Assembly (NCBI GenBank): GCA_016721085.1
Contig: JADKJI010000062.1
Coordinates: 123,693 to 187,692, forward strand
Length of the DNA stretch: 64,000 nucleotides
DNA from: Chitinophagaceae bacterium
GTDB taxonomy: Bacteria; Bacteroidota; Bacteroidia; Chitinophagales; Chitinophagaceae
Direction: 5' to 3'
The translations under genes and the position numbers were made by a program. How positions within the stretch are numbered: position 1 is the stretch's first letter; every line of letters begins with the position of its first letter. The notes beneath the pieces were generated by a model. It had not been told where the DNA came from and did no database searches. It worked only from the letters and a program-made list of their open reading frames with translations. Of the stretch, positions 8,047-16,757 are shown in pieces.

Positions 8047-9951
8047 ATGAAAAAGTTCAGGCCTTTTACCTGGGCACTTACCGGACTAGTAGCCCTTTTC
8101 CTCTTCTTATCCTTTGCAACTCCAAAAGGAAAATCCGCTTTCCGCGACTTGAATAAGAACGGGAAGATGGATGTTTATGAAGACAAATCTCAGTCCGTAG
8201 ACAAACGCGTTGAAGATCTGCTTAGCCAGATGAACCTGGAAGAAAAAGCAGGTTCTTTATTCATCAATGGAACCCTAATCAATGAAGATGGCACCATAGA
8301 AAAGAAGGAAGGAGCCCAGGGCTTTGCTGCCCGTCTCCCTTCAAGCGTTGAATTAATGCGTGACAAGAAAATGAACCACTTCAATTACTGGCAGGCTCCA
8401 GATGTAAAGGAATTGGCTATCGGTTATAATGCCATCCAGAAATATGCAGAAGAGAAAACACGATTAGGTATTCCTGTTACCATTTATTCCGATCCTCGTC
8501 ATTATTTCAGCAACAACATATTTGCCATGGCTGCCAATAGCTTCACTCAATGGCCAGAGCAAATGGGATTTGCAGCTATCGGTGATGCCAAACTAATGCA
8601 GCAATTCGGCGACATCGCCCGTCAGGAATATATAGGCGTCGGTATCAGAGGAGCCCTTGATCCAATGGCTGACCTGGCCACCGAACCCCGCTGGCCACGT
8701 ATCAGCGGTACATTCGGAGAAGATGCCAAACTCTCTGCTAAAATGATTGAAGCCTATATACTAGGTTTCCAGGGAAATCAATTAGGTGCAACAAGTGTTG
8801 CCTGCATGACCAAACATTTCAGCGGTGGCGGCCCTCAAAAAGAAGGTCTGGACCCACACTTTGAATTCCAGAAAGGACAGGTATATCCAGGAAATAATTT
8901 CAACTATCATCTTATTCCATTTGAAGCGGCATTCAAAGTGCATACTGCTGCCATCATGCCTTACTATGGAATACCTACCGACCAAACCAGTGAGAATGTT
9001 GGTTTCTCTTATAACAAAGACATCATCACCGGATTGTTACGAAACAAATATCACTATGATGGAATTGTTTGTACAGACTGGGGATTGGTTACAGATACAC
9101 GTATGGGGCCAGTTGTTTGGCCAGCACGTGCCTGGGGCGTTGAAAAATTGACACCTGAAGAAAGAGTTCAAAAAATTATCAACGCAGGTGTTGACCAGTT
9201 CGGTGGAGAAAGCTGTCCTGAACATATCATCAGCCTCGTAAAATCAGGAAAACTTTCTGAGAAAAGAATCGATGAATCAGTTCGCAGGGTATTACGTCAG
9301 AAATTCATTTTAGGATTGTTCGATAATCCTTATGTGGTTGTTGATAATGCGATTGCAACTGTTGGAAAAGCAGAATGGAAAAAAGTAGCAGAGATGGCAC
9401 AACGTCGTGCTATGACTTTGTTGAAGAATGATAATAAAGTATTGCCACTGGCAACAGGTAAATGGAAGATTTACGTTCGTAATGTAGATCCACAAGTGGC
9501 GGCACAATATGGTACTGTTGTGAACAAACCTGAAGAAGCAGACTTTGCCATCCTTCGCTTGAATACTCCATGGGTTCCTGTAGAATCACAGAATTTTATG
9601 GCAAGAGGTTTTCACCACGGCGATCTTGATTTCAAAGGCACCCTTAAAGATTCCATCATTCAACTTTTGAAAACAGTTCCAACCATTGTCGATATTTATA
9701 TTGACCGTCCAGCAGTAATTCCTGAAATAAGCTCTTTAGCAAAAGGGTTGTTCGCCGATTTCGGTGCCAGTGATGCAGCGGTACTCGATGTGATATTCGG
9801 GAAAGTAAAACCAGGTGGTAAGCTTCCTCTGGAATTACCTTCATCAATGGAAGCAGTTCGTAATCAAAAGGAAGATGTTCCATATGATTCAAAGAATCCG
9901 TTGTATAAATTCGGGTTCTTCTGGTGGCGTAAAATTTTAATATTAAACTAG
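8047..9951 (+). CDS. glycoside hydrolase family 3 protein
   Basis: Probable exported beta-glycosidase, 634 residues, with an N-terminal signal or anchor (hydrophobic residues 9-25). An EF-hand-like DLNKNGKMDVYED segment follows, then the GH3 N-terminal barrel starting at VEDLLSQMNLEEKAG. The family substrate-binding KHF is seen in MTKHFSGGG, and the nucleophile Asp is in IVCTDWG. The second GH3 domain starts near MAQRRAMTLLKNDNKVLPL. The C-terminus looks damaged. After KNPLYKFGF, where GH3 proteins usually read GLSY, the frame turns into FWWRKILILN and stops; see the following remnant. Glucosidase and xylosidase activity are both possible. Confidence 0.88.
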   Translation: MKKFRPFTWALTGLVALFLFLSFATPKGKSAFRDLNKNGKMDVYEDKSQSVDKRVEDLLSQMNLEEKAGSLFINGTLINEDGTIEKKEGAQGFAARLPSSVELMRDKKMNHFNYWQAPDVKELAIGYNAIQKYAEEKTRLGIPVTIYSDPRHYFSNNIFAMAANSFTQWPEQMGFAAIGDAKLMQQFGDIARQEYIGVGIRGALDPMADLATEPRWPRISGTFGEDAKLSAKMIEAYILGFQGNQLGATSVACMTKHFSGGGPQKEGLDPHFEFQKGQVYPGNNFNYHLIPFEAAFKVHTAAIMPYYGIPTDQTSENVGFSYNKDIITGLLRNKYHYDGIVCTDWGLVTDTRMGPVVWPARAWGVEKLTPEERVQKIINAGVDQFGGESCPEHIISLVKSGKLSEKRIDESVRRVLRQKFILGLFDNPYVVVDNAIATVGKAEWKKVAEMAQRRAMTLLKNDNKVLPLATGKWKIYVRNVDPQVAAQYGTVVNKPEEADFAILRLNTPWVPVESQNFMARGFHHGDLDFKGTLKDSIIQLLKTVPTIVDIYIDRPAVIPEISSLAKGLFADFGASDAAVLDVIFGKVKPGGKLPLELPSSMEAVRNQKEDVPYDSKNPLYKFGFFWWRKILILN

Positions 9952-10097
9952 CATTCCCAGACTTTCTTTTTGTGTTCCTGTGGCCTTGTGCCTTGAGTGG
10001 TTTTAAAACAAAAAAAGACGAATACAATAAATTAAACCTCAGTGATGCAATTGTTGAATTCAAAAAGCTTTCCGCCTTACCGGTTATGAAAGCCTAA
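9952..10097 (+). pseudogene. possible interrupted tail of the GH3 gene with an inserted repeat fragment
   Basis: Bases 9958-10005 (TTTTTGTGTTCCTGTGGCC and following) look like a half-copy of a degenerate intergenic repeat. From 10011 the sequence is open again, in a frame different from the GH3 gene, encoding KKDEYNKLNLSDAIVEFKK and then LSALPVMKA before a TAA at 10095. It has a protein-like composition but no start. I infer that a small insertion displaced the last residues of the GH3 protein. It could also be chance or a remnant of another gene. Confidence 0.4.
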
Positions 10098-10861
10098 AAA
10101 GGAGAAGGACTAATAGCTGTCCAACCACCATCAATAATAATTGTTTGCCCGGTAATTTGCCGGGCATTTTTATGCACCAGGAACAAGGCAGCATTTGCAA
10201 TATCGGCAGTGGTTGCCGGACGACCCATCGGCGTCAGTTGCGACCATACTTGTTTATAGGAGGCATCTTCCAAAGTTCTTTCAGTTAAAGTTGCACCGGG
10301 AGCAATCGTATTTACATTAATGCCATATTGAGAGATTTCAATACCGAGATTTTTTGCAAGCATTTCAATACCGGCTTTTGTCATAGCATAGGCAGCCAGT
10401 TGTTTATGCGCCTGATGTCCCACAACAGAAGAAGTGAATAAGATACTGCCTCCTTCCTTTTGTTGCTTCATCTGTTTAGCGGCTGCTTGTGCCAGGAAGA
10501 AGGTTCCAGCCATATTCACCTGCATCACTTTAGAAAACGATTCGGGTGTATAATCAAAGAAATCGCTGAAGAATGTAATTCCTGCATTGGCAATGGCAAT
10601 ATCCAATTGTCCGTACTTCTTCACAATATCATCCACCATCTTTCTAATAAAACCTGTATCTCCAACATCACCAGCCATAGCTTCACAATTCCCTCCTTCT
10701 CTTCTTATACTTTCAGCGGCCTTCTCTGCAAGTGCCTCATCTACATCATTCAATATTACATTGGCACCAGACAATGCCAACTGCCGGCATATTTCGTAAC
10801 CGATGCCCTGGCCGGCGCCGGTGATGAGGGCGGTTTGGAAGGAGAACCCGAGTGTATCCAT
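10094..10861 (-). CDS. SDR family oxidoreductase
   Basis: 255-residue classical short-chain dehydrogenase. The Rossmann motif TGAGQGIG lies near residues 15-22, with ILNDVD after the second strand. An acidic residue there suggests NAD preference. IANAG sits near residue 90. The catalytic set is Ser in LFTSSVVG and YAMTK for Tyr and Lys. The C-terminal GQTIIIDGGW is standard. The substrate cannot be fixed; a sugar or polyol dehydrogenase role would suit the dehydratase gene and the Gfo/Idh/MocA gene nearby. The stop overlaps the stop of the presumed GH3 remnant on the other strand. Confidence 0.9.
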   Translation of the reverse strand: MDTLGFSFQTALITGAGQGIGYEICRQLALSGANVILNDVDEALAEKAAESIRREGGNCEAMAGDVGDTGFIRKMVDDIVKKYGQLDIAIANAGITFFSDFFDYTPESFSKVMQVNMAGTFFLAQAAAKQMKQQKEGGSILFTSSVVGHQAHKQLAAYAMTKAGIEMLAKNLGIEISQYGINVNTIAPGATLTERTLEDASYKQVWSQLTPMGRPATTADIANAALFLVHKNARQITGQTIIIDGGWTAISPSPF

Positions 10862-10870
10862 AAGATGCGC

Positions 10871-11196
10871 GTTAGAATTTGAAAATTTGATGATTTGATC
10901 CGCGGATGAAATGAAACAGCCAAATACAAATTAGGAAATGTGAAAATGAAACAGCCAATACAATTTACCGCAGAGAACAAGAGTACCAAGAGTTAGCGCA
11001 GAGTTATTGATAATTTCTAATTAATGGTAACCGAATGACTCTGCGAAACCTCCTGTATTTCTCCTGTTCTCTGCGGTAAATTGTATTTGTATTGGCTGTT
11101 CCATTTCCAAATTTCCACATCATCTAATTTCCTCATTTGTATTTGGCTGTTCCATTTTCAAATCTTCAAATCACCAAATTTTCAAATTCAAAATGC
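10871..11196. repeat. long symmetric composite repeat between two minus-strand genes
   Basis: The 336-bp gap is almost entirely repeat. From the left come AAATTTGATGATTTGA words, two copies of AAACAGCCAATACAATTTA-like sequence, and TTTACCGCAGAGAACAAGAG at 10965-10984. A divergent centre follows, then the mirror half: CTGTTCTCTGCGGTAAATTG at about 11063-11082, GTATTTGTATTGGCTGTTCC, and CAAATTTTCAAATT words up to 11190. This shows that the palindrome and the flanking A/T words form one symmetric element. No gene is seen. Confidence 0.85.
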
Positions 11197-11197
11197 A

Positions 11198-12727
11198 TTA
11201 GTGCGAGTCTCTGGTGACCACACTCCCACTCCCCCCTTTCAAAAAGTCCAGATCCGCACCTAAATGCGATTGTTCAACGGTTCTTACATATAAACTTACA
11301 TACCCACGACCCGGATCAGCAGCTTTCGATTTCCAGGTTTTCTTTCTTTCATCGAGTTCTGCTTGTGATACTTTTAGTTGAAGACTTCTGTTCTGTACAT
11401 CCAACTCAATGATGTCTCCATTCTGCACAACAGCAAAATTTCCACCTGCTGCTGCTTCGGGAGAAGCGTGCAATATAACAGTGCCGAAGCCTGTGCCACT
11501 CATGCGACCATCAGATATGCGGACCATATCAGTAACCCCTTGTGTCAATAATTTCTTAGGCAAAGCCATATTACCAACCTCAGGCATTCCAGGATAGCCC
11601 ATGGGACCCACATTCTTCAATACTAACACCGAGCTTTCATCAACCTCAAGATTGGGATCATCGATTCTTGCCTTATAATCATCTATATCTTCAAACACTA
11701 CTGCCTTTCCACTATGCTTCATCAAATGGGCACTGGCAGCAGAGGGTTTCACTACGGCACCTGATTCACAAAGATTTCCTTTTAACACTATGATTCCCGA
11801 AACAGGATTGATAGGATTGGCTGTTGTAGCCACTATATCGCGATTATAACATTCAGCATCACCAACATTTACTTCAACAGATTTTCCAGTTACAGTAATC
11901 GCTTCTTTATTCAATGATCCTAAAAGTTCTTTCATCACCGCAGGTAATCCACCAGCATAATAAAGATCTTCCATAAAGTATTTACCCGAAGGCTGGATAT
12001 TCGCCAGTAATGGAATATCGTTTGAATAGGTATCAAAATCTTCCAGGGTAAGATCCACTCCTATTCTTCCTGCAATAGCCAATAAGTGAATAACAAAATT
12101 GGTAGATCCACCGATAGCTGCATTTACTTTGATGGCATTTTCAAAAGCTGCTCTTGTCAAAACTTTCGAAGGAGTCAAATCTTCCTTCACCATTTCAACA
12201 ATCCGTAATCCGGAATATTGCGCCAATACTTTTCTTCTTGAATCAGCAGCTGGAATTGCTGCATTTCCTGGCAATGTGAGTCCTAATGCTTCTACCATAC
12301 AAGCCATGGAAGAGGCTGTACCCATTACAGCGCAATGTCCTCGACTGCGACACATACTTGCTTCTGCTTCTCCCAATTCCGCTTCACTCATTTGTCCGGA
12401 ACGGATGGCATCGTTGAAACGCCATACATCACTGGTGCCAATTTCTTTTCCTTTATAATGCCCAGTAAGCATGGGACCACCAGAAACAACAATAGCTGGA
12501 ATATCTACGCTACAAGCACCCATCACTAATGCCGGTGTTGTCTTATCACATCCGCAAAGCAATACCACTCCATCAACTGGATTCGCCCGTATCGATTCTT
12601 CCACATCCATACTCACCAAATTACGGTATAGCATAGCCGTAGGTTTTATCAGCGTTTCTCCCAACGACATCACCGGGAACTCCACTGGAAATCCACCTGC
12701 TTGCAATATCCCTCTCTTTACACTCTC
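11198..12727 (-). CDS. IlvD/Edd family dehydratase (sugar-acid type), main part after frameshift
   Basis: Large C-terminal part of a sugar-acid dehydratase. The frame begins at 12727 with ESVKRGILQAGGFPVEFPVM and continues through LGETLIKPTAMLYRN, the [Fe-S] motif LLCGCDKTTPA, CRSRGHCAVMGTAS, and the C-terminal barrel with RISDGRMSGTGFG and VLHASPEAAAGG. These match the L-arabinonate/D-xylonate dehydratase branch better than the branched-chain enzyme IlvD. The reaction would be dehydration of an aldonic acid to a 2-keto-3-deoxy acid. The N-terminus is in another frame (12729-12911), displaced by what looks like one extra base in the CC at 12727-12728. Together the product is about 570 residues, the usual length. 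Confidence 0.88.
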   Translation of the reverse strand, partial: ESVKRGILQAGGFPVEFPVMSLGETLIKPTAMLYRNLVSMDVEESIRANPVDGVVLLCGCDKTTPALVMGACSVDIPAIVVSGGPMLTGHYKGKEIGTSDVWRFNDAIRSGQMSEAELGEAEASMCRSRGHCAVMGTASSMACMVEALGLTLPGNAAIPAADSRRKVLAQYSGLRIVEMVKEDLTPSKVLTRAAFENAIKVNAAIGGSTNFVIHLLAIAGRIGVDLTLEDFDTYSNDIPLLANIQPSGKYFMEDLYYAGGLPAVMKELLGSLNKEAITVTGKSVEVNVGDAECYNRDIVATTANPINPVSGIIVLKGNLCESGAVVKPSAASAHLMKHSGKAVVFEDIDDYKARIDDPNLEVDESSVLVLKNVGPMGYPGMPEVGNMALPKKLLTQGVTDMVRISDGRMSGTGFGTVILHASPEAAAGGNFAVVQNGDIIELDVQNRSLQLKVSQAELDERKKTWKSKAADPGRGYVSLYVRTVEQSHLGADLDFLKGGSGSVVTRDSH

Positions 12728-12728
12728 C

Positions 12729-12911
12729 AGCTAATTCCCGGAAATGGGCATTACAAGGAGTAAGTTCGCTCCAGGTATTACAGATACCAATAACGGGTCT
12801 TCCCTGGAATTCAAAGTCCGGTATTCCCTGGTTTTTCATCCAGGCGCGATAGATAAAGCCGTCTTTACCTTTTTTACCGAACCATCCTCTACTTCTCAAC
12901 TCTTTTTCCAT
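12729..12911 (-). CDS. IlvD/Edd family dehydratase, N-terminal part
   Basis: N-terminal portion of the same dehydratase. It starts at the ATG at 12911 (a TTG two codons upstream is less likely) with MEKELRSRGWFG, GFIYRAWMKNQG and the cluster segment GICNTWSELTPCNAHFRELA. This frame stays open to 12621, but after RELA the translation (GECKERDIAS) is meaningless, while the neighbouring frame continues the family sequence exactly. Removing one C of the CC at 12727-12728 restores a single reading frame. This first cysteine motif is needed for the iron-sulfur cluster, so the gene is functional only if the shift is an artefact. Confidence 0.8.
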
Positions 12912-12956
12912 GTCCAAAAGTTTTAAATGTTCATTAGGGGCCTTTTAATTTATTTA

Positions 12957-13078
12957 TTTTTTGACCGCAGAGACGCGGAGACGCGGGGGGCTTTCCTCTG
13001 CGTCTCCGCGTCTCTGCGGTCAAAATGTATTTGCATTCTCAAATTTTCAAATTATCAAATTTTCAAATTACCTCTCAA
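12957..13078. repeat. GACGCGGAG palindrome with A/T-word tail
   Basis: TTTTGACCGCAGAGACGCGG at 12959-12978 pairs with its complement ending GCGGTCAAAA at 13024, around a G-rich to C-rich centre. The tail TGTATTTGCATTCTCAAATT and repeated TTTTCAAATTA words run to 13078. It is the mirror half of the module order seen at 588-640. The palindrome happens to keep an open frame into the downstream gene, which misleads start prediction for that gene. Confidence 0.8.
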
Positions 13079-13103
13079 ATATATTAATTCCTTAGCTTGC
13101 AAT

Positions 13104-14162
13104 ATGACTTTAAAAAGAATACGCACCGCCCTTGTAGGCTATGGTTTAGGAGGCAAATGCTTCCACGCTCCTTTCATTGCCAGCTTACCCGAATATGAAT
13201 TGGTAGCGGTATTGGAAAGAAACAAAAACGAAAGCCAGGAAAGATATCCATGGGTGAAAGTAGTTCGCAGTATGGAAGAATTGCTGGAAGATAAATCCAT
13301 TGAATTGGTAGTAATCACAACTCCCAACTTCAGCCATTTTCCATTAGCGAAACAGGCCTTATTAGCAGGAAGAAATGTAGTAGTTGATAAACCTATGACA
13401 GTTACATCGGCTGAAGCACAAGAGTTGATTGACCTTGCTAAGTCGACCGGTAAAATATTAAGTCCATACCAGAACAGAAGATACGCCAGCGATTCAAGAA
13501 CTGTAAAGAAAGTGATTGATGAGAAATTGCTTGGTGAAGTCTGGGAATTCGAAGCGCAATTCAATCGCTTCCGTCCGGAGTTAAAAAACAGCTGGAAAGA
13601 AACTCCTGTTGGCGGTAGTGGTATCCTATATGATCTTGGCGCTCATCTTATCGATCAGGCATTGACATTATTTGGAACACCCATTTCGATCTATGCCGAT
13701 ATCCGTCGCCAGCGACCCGGTACAGAAGCAGATGATTATTTCGATATAGACCTTGACTTCGGAAATGTAAAAGCCAGTTTGAAAGCCGGCATGATGGTTA
13801 GGGAACAAGGACCACGCATAATGATCCAGGGCACAAAAGGCTCCTTTATAAAATATGGCGATGATCCACAAGATATGGATGCGCGTGCTGGTAAAATGCC
13901 CACCGATCCTACCTGGGGATTAGAACCTGAAGATTACTATGGATTATTGCACACCGAATTAAATGGTGAAATCATAAAGAAGCGCATTCCTTCTGAAAAA
14001 GGCGACTTCGGTATCTATTATCAAAACCTATATAACTCTCTAGTAAACGGAGCTCCACTCACTGAAAAACCGGAGCATGGGTATAATGTAGTTAGGTTGA
14101 TTGAACTTGCGATGGAAAGCTCTGTGACAGGTTCGAAACTTAAAGTTGAAGGCCTCAAATAG
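13104..14162 (+). CDS. Gfo/Idh/MocA family oxidoreductase
   Basis: NAD(P)-dependent sugar oxidoreductase of the Gfo/Idh/MocA family, 352 residues from this start. The Rossmann segment is TALVGYGLGGKCFHAPF, followed by VVITTPNFSHFPLAKQAL and the signature VVDKPM with the catalytic Lys. GGSGILYDLGAHLIDQAL carries the family's D-x-x-x-H pair. The open frame extends back to 12927, but that part is only repeat DNA; the ATG at 13104 is where protein homology begins. YdgJ-like members of this type act on inositols or sugars; the substrate here is unknown. Confidence 0.9.
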   Translation: MTLKRIRTALVGYGLGGKCFHAPFIASLPEYELVAVLERNKNESQERYPWVKVVRSMEELLEDKSIELVVITTPNFSHFPLAKQALLAGRNVVVDKPMTVTSAEAQELIDLAKSTGKILSPYQNRRYASDSRTVKKVIDEKLLGEVWEFEAQFNRFRPELKNSWKETPVGGSGILYDLGAHLIDQALTLFGTPISIYADIRRQRPGTEADDYFDIDLDFGNVKASLKAGMMVREQGPRIMIQGTKGSFIKYGDDPQDMDARAGKMPTDPTWGLEPEDYYGLLHTELNGEIIKKRIPSEKGDFGIYYQNLYNSLVNGAPLTEKPEHGYNVVRLIELAMESSVTGSKLKVEGLK

Positions 14163-14352
14163 GTTCCATATGTTCCATGTGTTCCAAAGGGCCGACTAAT
14201 GCAGTCAGCAGATTGTTTTTTTTTTTTCACCGCAGACGCAGAGGAGAGCAGAAACGCGCCTCTGCGCCTCTCTGTTATAAAAAAACAAAAACTTAAACTG
14301 CTATTAGTTAGCCCTCTGGAACCTATGGAACCTTATTGAACCTATGGAACCT
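14160..14352. repeat. composite repeat: TTCCATATG words, palindrome remnant, GGAACC words
   Basis: GGTTCCATATGTTCCATGTG words lie at 14162-14188. A decayed palindrome lies at 14228-14281 (CACCGCAGACGCAGAGG on the left, GCCTCTGCGCCTCTCTG on the right). CTGGAACCTATGGAACC and TTGAACCTATGGAACC words follow at 14318-14352. The first and last modules are inverted copies of each other. They lie between two convergent genes, so the hairpin might help termination. Confidence 0.75.
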
Positions 14353-14353
14353 A

Positions 14354-15340
14354 TCACACCACCATGAGGCTACACCCCCTCACATCACTATTATCCACCC
14401 TACCCAACACCTCAAACATACCGTTATCGTGTAAGCGCCCGGCATCATCAGTGGCAATGAAAGAACAGGAATATATATTAGCGAGGTCGATGACATTGAT
14501 AACTCCTCTTGATGAAGATTGAGAGGATACGGAAAAGGGATCGTCTTCTTCCCGAACGAGTATTTTCATCCATGGCGGACATTCAAACAATCCATCCCCT
14601 TTTGAATAGGCCTGGGATAGCAATTCTGTCATTCCGTATTCAGAATGGATTTTGTCAACCCCGAAAGATGCTTTTAATATCTCATGCACCTGGAAGCGTG
14701 TGAGTTCTTCCCTTCTTCCTTTCATACCCCCCGTTTCCATAATCAGGGTATGCTTTAATGGTATATGGAAGTTTTCTGCGAAATCGAGAAGTCCGAAAGT
14801 GACACCAATTAATAGAGTGGGTTGTTGTTTTGCTTCCAATTCCTTTAATGTATCAGCCAGCTTTTCATGCTCATACAGGTAAAATCCGCTTTGCGGATGT
14901 TTGGAGTCTTTAATCAGTTGATCCACCATCAAAACAAGGGAGGAATGCTGGCGTTCCAGATAGGATGGAAGCAGTCCCAATATGCAGAAGTCTTCAACCC
15001 TGCCATATTCCCTTTCAAACCCTTTTTTAAAGCTTTCCAGGTAGATAGCTAGTTTTTTTACCTGATGCCTGCTATTGATTGAAGTTGTGGTGCCGCTGCT
15101 TTCAAAAATGACTTCCGGTACGAAGTCGCCCACTGTAACTGCCTGTGACTTGAAAAAGCTGATGGGTAAAAAAGGGATCTGCTCCACCAACTGAATGGCG
15201 GCAATATCCGTATGTATAGCATCGACAAATGCCTTGTAAACGGCATTATGACGGTACTGAAAATGAAAGGTTTCGAGGGCCAGGGCCGTAAAACCCTTTT
15301 CCCCGGCAGTAAAAATTTTATGCTCAAATTCACAGTCCAT
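14354..15340 (-). CDS. LuxE/PaaK-like acyl-protein synthetase family protein
   Basis: 328 residues of the LuxE branch of the adenylate-forming superfamily, which activates a carboxylic acid with ATP and transfers the acyl group. Visible motifs are IPFLPISFFK, the P-loop-like FESSGTTTS, LIMETGGMKGRR and KIHSEYGMTELLSQAY (the adenylation YGxTE motif). Lone LuxE-like genes are common in Bacteroidota and are often near O-antigen or lipid genes; no reductase (LuxC) is present here, so bioluminescence is not implied. It is divergent from the lipoprotein gene at 15392. Confidence 0.82.
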   Translation of the reverse strand: MDCEFEHKIFTAGEKGFTALALETFHFQYRHNAVYKAFVDAIHTDIAAIQLVEQIPFLPISFFKSQAVTVGDFVPEVIFESSGTTTSINSRHQVKKLAIYLESFKKGFEREYGRVEDFCILGLLPSYLERQHSSLVLMVDQLIKDSKHPQSGFYLYEHEKLADTLKELEAKQQPTLLIGVTFGLLDFAENFHIPLKHTLIMETGGMKGRREELTRFQVHEILKASFGVDKIHSEYGMTELLSQAYSKGDGLFECPPWMKILVREEDDPFSVSSQSSSRGVINVIDLANIYSCSFIATDDAGRLHDNGMFEVLGRVDNSDVRGCSLMVV

Positions 15341-15365
15341 ATACCTAAGTTCCGGGTCTACCCGT

Positions 15366-15373
15366 TACATTTG
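15366..15373 (+). promoter_or_regulatory. -7 promoter element before the lipoprotein gene
   Basis: TACATTTG is an exact match to the Bacteroidota -7 consensus TAnnTTTG, 18 bp before the ATG at 15392. No convincing -33 TTTG is visible at the usual distance. Confidence 0.5.
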
Positions 15374-15391
15374 TACTTAATAAATCTTTCT

Positions 15392-15853
15392 ATGCGCCGA
15401 TACCTGCTGATAGCGACCGCATTAATTCTCGTAGTAGCCTGTGGCAAAGATAAGCTGGCTACCAAACCCTCTATAAAATTAAAGTCTACCAGCGGTAGTT
15501 TTATTCCCAGCGGTGGTGGCTTTAGTGCAGAACTGGAATTTGCAGATAAGGAAGGCGATATCAGCAACACCCTTTTTATTCAAAAAATCCGCACCAATAA
15601 GAAAGTAGTTCCTACCATTCGTGATACTTTTTCATTAGAAGTGGCAGAGTTCAACCGCACTTCCAGAGGAAATATCCGTATAAACCTCTCTTATCAGAAT
15701 CACTTGGTATCCGCTATCAATCCCCCTAACCTTGGTGGCAATCCACCCGTTTATGAAGATGATAGCCTTATTATTCGTTTTGTACTCAGAGACCTTGGAG
15801 GAAATGTAAGTGATACTGTTTCCACCAGCGCTATTGTTGTAAGTAGAAATTAA
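15392..15853 (+). CDS. putative lipoprotein, hypothetical
   Basis: 153 residues. The ATG at 15392 gives a lipoprotein signal with lipobox LVVAC (Cys near residue 17), followed by GKDKLATKPSIKLKS. The mature part is predicted all-beta, with strands like GGGFSAELEFADKEGDISN and a C-terminal DLGGNVSDTVSTSAIVV that resembles an Ig-like or PKD-like beta sandwich. I do not recognise a named family. The open frame extends upstream to 15212, but that region overlaps the divergent gene and has no signal. It is 15 bp from the next gene, so the two probably form an operon. Confidence 0.8.
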   Translation: MRRYLLIATALILVVACGKDKLATKPSIKLKSTSGSFIPSGGGFSAELEFADKEGDISNTLFIQKIRTNKKVVPTIRDTFSLEVAEFNRTSRGNIRINLSYQNHLVSAINPPNLGGNPPVYEDDSLIIRFVLRDLGGNVSDTVSTSAIVVSRN

Positions 15854-15868
15854 CCGCCCAACTTATAC

Positions 15869-16729
15869 ATGCTGTTTTTAAAGTCTTTATTAAGAAGACT
15901 ATCCGATGGTTTTCTATTCACCAGTCTATTTTTATCCTTCGGAGCGGGCCTGATGGCTCACCAGACTTTCCAACTGCTTCAATTACCAGCAAATGAAGAG
16001 AGGAATCTTCAATATTTCATATTTTTCGCAACGCTTTGCAGCTATAATTTCCATTGGTGGCTGACTCCCTTTTCAGCATCCGAACTCAACCGTTCAAAAT
16101 GGAGTATCAGTAATAGGTGGGTTCATGAAGTATTGATATTGGTTGGCGCCATTGGAAGTGCCTGGTGGGCATATCCCCTTTTAAAATACTGGCCAGCCAT
16201 TCTGCCTTCCATATTACTTACATTCCTCTATTCAGCCCCCAAACTTCCCTTCTGGCCCTTCATACACCTAAAGAAATTCGCTTATGGCAAAACCATCTTC
16301 CTGGCAATGGTTTGGATGTATGTAACCACTGCCCTGCCCATCTGGGTCAGTGGAAACGGGTTTGATATTCCCGAACTATTATTCTGTACAAGCCGCTTTT
16401 TCGGCATCTATGCTATTTGCATCCTTTTCGACTGGCGAGATAGGGAAACAGATAAAAAAGAAGGCATCAAAAGCCTAATTACCTGGTTTAATGAGAAAGG
16501 AATAGACAGGCTTTTTTCGTTTTCCTTAGTAGTTTTCAGCACTTCAACCATCGCACTTATCAATTATGGCGTACCAGCTTATATCCTATTGGTTGTGCTT
16601 TTACCAGGAGCCCTTACAGCACTACTCTATAAAAGAGCCAAAAAGGACTTTTCCGACTATCTCTATTATTTTGTGCTCGATGGATTGATGCTTCTGTCGT
16701 CAGCTATTACCATATTCCTTCCTTTTTGA
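15869..16729 (+). CDS. UbiA-like polytopic membrane protein
   Basis: 286 residues with about seven or eight hydrophobic segments. The motif DWRDRETDKKEGIKSL near residues 190-205 resembles the second Asp-rich motif of UbiA prenyltransferases (DxxD-xxxD-xxxG). The first Asp motif is not seen: CSYNFHWWLTP stands roughly where NDxxDxxxD would be. It could therefore be a divergent or inactive family member. The substrate is unknown. It probably forms an operon with the lipoprotein before it and the M42 peptidase after it (28 bp gap). Confidence 0.65.
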   Translation: MLFLKSLLRRLSDGFLFTSLFLSFGAGLMAHQTFQLLQLPANEERNLQYFIFFATLCSYNFHWWLTPFSASELNRSKWSISNRWVHEVLILVGAIGSAWWAYPLLKYWPAILPSILLTFLYSAPKLPFWPFIHLKKFAYGKTIFLAMVWMYVTTALPIWVSGNGFDIPELLFCTSRFFGIYAICILFDWRDRETDKKEGIKSLITWFNEKGIDRLFSFSLVVFSTSTIALINYGVPAYILLVVLLPGALTALLYKRAKKDFSDYLYYFVLDGLMLLSSAITIFLPF

Positions 16730-16757
16730 TTATTTTTGACCCAATAACACATTAGCT

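Noticed and set aside
12927..13103. N-terminal extension of the Gfo/Idh/MocA protein
   Set aside because: The open frame consists of the GACGCGGAG palindrome and A/T words; family homology starts only at the ATG at 13104.
14354..15340. Bioluminescence (lux) gene
   Set aside because: Only the LuxE-type acyl-activating fold is present; there is no luxA, luxB, luxC or luxD.
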